Assembly (NCBI GenBank): GCA_947176765.1
Contig: CAMWRX010000002.1
Span: 21,218-85,217 of the forward strand
Direction: 5' to 3'
DNA: 64,000 bases
From: an uncultured bacterium
GTDB taxonomy: Bacteria > Bacillota > Clostridia > Oscillospirales > Oscillospiraceae
Shown: positions 63,861 through 64,000 of the stretch, in pieces
Layout: every line of letters starts with the position of its first letter
How positions within the stretch are numbered: the first letter of the stretch is position 1
The notes under the pieces: model-generated
What the model saw: the letters and a program-made list of their open reading frames with translations, nothing else
The model's database searches: none
What the model was told of the DNA's origin: nothing
Translations under genes and position numbers: made by a program

Positions 63861-64000
63861 ATGCACCAAAAGAAACCGTTGATCCTCTGCGCCCTGGCGC
63901 TGGCCCTGCTGACGGGCTGTGGCAGTTCCTCGGGCCATTATCAGCCCACGCCGCCCCCAGACACTCCTTCACCGGAGCTTACCGCCACGCCGGAGCCCAC
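63861..64000 (+). CDS. Lipoprotein of unknown function, 5' part only
   Basis: The first 46 residues: a lipoprotein signal (KKPLILCALALALLTGC, lipid Cys C20) and then a Pro/Thr/Ser-rich tether (HYQPTPPPDTPSPELTATPEP). The functional domain lies beyond the window, so nothing more can be said. AAGGAG is 11 nt before ATG 63861; a promoter is present upstream. Confidence 0.8.
   Translation, partial: MHQKKPLILCALALALLTGCGSSSGHYQPTPPPDTPSPELTATPEP

Noticed and set aside
1..64000. CRISPR arrays, insertion sequences, rRNA operons, integrases
   Set aside because: None seen: no regularly spaced direct repeats of 25-40 bp, no transposase or recombinase motifs, no rRNA sequence. The tandem repeats in the two SLH genes are protein repeats.

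Overview
The window reads as a chromosomal segment of a GC-rich, anaerobic, Gram-positive Clostridia, most like the intestinal Oscillospiraceae (Flavonifractor / Lawsonibacter / Pseudoflavonifractor type). This placement is inference. It rests on strong AGGAGG ribosome sites, sigma-A promoters with 16-17 bp spacers, S-layer-homology (SLH) surface proteins, lipoproteins with LAAC/LAGC lipoboxes, many ferredoxin/flavodoxin-type redox proteins, a 2-hydroxyacyl-CoA dehydratase activation cluster, and no respiratory chain or outer-membrane genes.

Layout. 1-3.0 kb: end of a sugar-binding lipoprotein gene and a GH32 fructan/sucrose hydrolase. 3.0-4.3 kb: AT-richer small unknown genes. 4.3-13.9 kb: a redox/xenobiotic-type cluster with Fe-S aldo/keto reductase, lipoprotein flavodoxin, DUF4405 membrane protein, acetyltransferase, alpha/beta hydrolase, a cyclophilin-like/DUF362 lipoprotein and two LysR regulators with clear inverted-repeat operators. 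Several genes here are internally deleted, truncated or joined in frame. 13.9-15.8 kb: debris and an AT-rich acyltransferase. 16-17.6 kb: FMN reductase, HxlR regulator, DUF1349 protein. 17.7-21 kb: nanE-PTS-rpiR amino-sugar operon. 21.1-28.5 kb: a giant transglutaminase/MBG/SLH surface protein. 28.8-33.0 kb: HAD hydrolase, esterase, and a patatin plus ferredoxin-flavodoxin pair under an Rrf2 regulator. 33.2-35.7 kb: class II UvrA. 35.8-40.1 kb: class II aldolase + MtnA (5-deoxy/methylthio-pentose salvage), a small phosphatase, flavoproteins and free-methionine-sulfoxide reductase. 40.3-44.5 kb: Fe3+-type ABC importer. 44.6-47.8 kb: P-loop kinase, nitrilase-family amidase and a proton antiporter behind what looks like a fluoride riboswitch. 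47.9-49.9 kb: glmS. 50-52.4 kb: CPBP protease, membrane protein, phosphoribosyltransferase. 52.75 kb: tRNA-Leu(GAG). 53.2-56.2 kb: three-gene 2-hydroxyacyl-CoA dehydratase/activase operon. 56.2-61.9 kb: AI-2E-family transporter and a 1475-residue SLH protein. 62.2-62.4 kb: a candidate type I toxin-antitoxin module. 62.5-64 kb: ThrE-type exporter and the start of a lipoprotein gene.

How the parts work together. Carbon enters through fructan hydrolysis, the PTS/NanE route to GlcNAc-6-P, and GlmS for the reverse biosynthetic direction. Fe-S AKR, flavodoxins, FMN/flavin reductases and the EFR1 protein point to heavy low-potential flavin/Fe-S chemistry, each set with a dedicated regulator (LysR, HxlR, Rrf2). 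Two large SLH proteins supply the surface. The strongest regulatory observations are the overlapping fluoride-aptamer/terminator at 46.5 kb, the convergent toxin/antisense pair at 62.2-62.4 kb, the perfect 24-bp palindrome at 5.8 kb, and the Rrf2 box lying on a consensus promoter at 32.5 kb. Coordinates and starts were set by eye; no homology search was run.
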